Of a stretch of DNA of 14,563 nucleotides, positions 13,956 to 14,563 are shown one piece after another. Under the pieces are notes generated by a model. That model was not told where the DNA came from. It was given only the letters and a program-made list of their open reading frames with translations, and ran no database searches. The DNA lies in the NCBI GenBank assembly GCA_016199685.1, contig JACQGD010000055.1, forward strand, positions 1-14,563, read 5' to 3'. The stretch's first letter is position 1. Each line of letters starts with the position of its first letter. The translations under genes were made by a program, and so were the position numbers. Source of the DNA: Candidatus Saccharimonadota bacterium (GTDB lineage Bacteria > Patescibacteriota > Saccharimonadia > Saccharimonadales > Saccharimonadaceae).

Positions 13956-14563
13956 ATGAACCGTACTCGCGTATTATTGCTGTTCGGCGGTGAATCTTCA
14001 GAACACGAAGTGTCGATTTCTTCTGCGCGTAATGTCTATGCGGCCATTGACGACGAGAAATACGAAGTGCAACTTTGTTATATCGACGAAGCAGGTAAGT
14101 GGTGGCTAATTGAGAATCTTGCTCAGCAAATCGACACGCATGGTGCGCCGCAGTTACTACCTGCGCTTGGCAGTAAGGGATTTATAACACTTCCTGGTCA
14201 ACTGGTCATTCAGTCTGATGTTATTCTCCCAATCCTCCACGGAGTGAATGGTGAGGACGGAAGTGTACAGGGTCTGGCGCAGCTGCTTCATATTCCGATT
14301 GTTGGCTGTGGTATTGCATCGAGCGGAATCGGCCTCAATAAAGTGCTTGCAAAACAATTACTTGATGCACATCATATTCCGATCGTTCCTTATGAAGTGC
14401 ACAGAAGTTTTGAGCCAGTTCCAGAATTTCACAAACTGAGTATGACACTTGGGAGTCCAATCTTCGTGAAGCCTGCGCATGGCGGCAGTTCGGTCGGTGT
14501 AAGTAAGGTGTATAACGAAGAGGAGCTTTCCGATGCGATCGAACTTGCCCATCAGCAAGATGA
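13956..14563 (+). CDS. ddl: D-alanine--D-alanine ligase (partial, cut by window end)
   Basis: Joins two D-alanines with ATP for peptidoglycan precursor synthesis in the cytoplasm. The first 202 codons are visible and the frame runs off the right edge. Motifs: LLFGGESSEHEVSISSA (8-24, with Glu16 as the expected substrate-binding glutamate), PILHGVNGEDGSVQG (92-106), IVGCGIASS and LNKVLAK (the usual MDK position), and ATP-grasp VKPAHGGSSVGVSKV (171-185). The omega-loop residue that separates D-Ala from D-lactate ligases is beyond the window. The ATG at 13956 follows an extended -10 box by six bases. Confidence 0.93.
   Translation, partial: MNRTRVLLLFGGESSEHEVSISSARNVYAAIDDEKYEVQLCYIDEAGKWWLIENLAQQIDTHGAPQLLPALGSKGFITLPGQLVIQSDVILPILHGVNGEDGSVQGLAQLLHIPIVGCGIASSGIGLNKVLAKQLLDAHHIPIVPYEVHRSFEPVPEFHKLSMTLGSPIFVKPAHGGSSVGVSKVYNEEELSDAIELAHQQD

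Overview
The window looks like chromosomal DNA from a small-genome bacterium, most likely a member of the Candidate Phyla Radiation close to Candidatus Saccharibacteria (TM7). That assignment is inference. It rests on the gene mix (shortened UvrC, a lone SBP next to secG, phage-holin-like YvlD protein, TypA, RarA, Ddl), very tight packing, and start codons that mostly lack Shine-Dalgarno (SD) sites. TGA acts as a normal stop (ends of the holin-like gene and of the trehalase gene), so the UGA-recoded CPR groups are excluded. I see no insertion sequence, integrase or CRISPR array.

Layout. Positions 1-73 hold the tail of a membrane protein. Positions 121-3871 carry three same-strand genes with short gaps: an alpha/beta hydrolase, a shortened UvrC-like nuclease and an Xaa-Pro aminopeptidase. 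Positions 3891-6315 form an operon of a holin-like membrane protein, secG and a large membrane-anchored solute-binding protein. Positions 6316-6665 hold a canonical promoter, an unexplained and possibly structured ~150-nt stretch, tRNA-Leu(GAG) and a strong hairpin terminator. A small receiver-like gene lies on the minus strand at 6762-7163. Then come typA (7315-9135), a Nudix hydrolase (9199-9636) with its SD partly inside a hairpin, a terminator, and a promoter-rich gap. A cytoplasmic trehalase (9876-11465) and a GT4 glycosyltransferase (11521-12711) follow. rarA is convergent with the glycosyltransferase, one base away. The window ends inside ddl.

How the genes fit together. Most are housekeeping: DNA repair and replication-fork care (UvrC-like, RarA), protein export (SecG), ribosome-associated GTPase (TypA), peptide turnover and uptake (Xaa-Pro aminopeptidase, SBP), and cell-wall precursor synthesis (Ddl). 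The trehalase/glycosyltransferase pair is a small carbohydrate module.

The most notable points are these. (1) A -10 box, often of the extended TGn type, sits only 6-10 bases before the start codon at six genes, with no SD, which predicts widespread leaderless mRNAs. (2) The UvrC-like protein has lost all four iron-sulfur cysteines and the middle of its RNase H nuclease domain, but keeps the GIY-YIG, UVR and HhH parts. (3) A consensus promoter drives an unidentified RNA upstream of tRNA-Leu. (4) Two alternative hairpins follow the receiver-like gene and share one 5' arm. No clearly new multi-gene defence or mobile system is visible.
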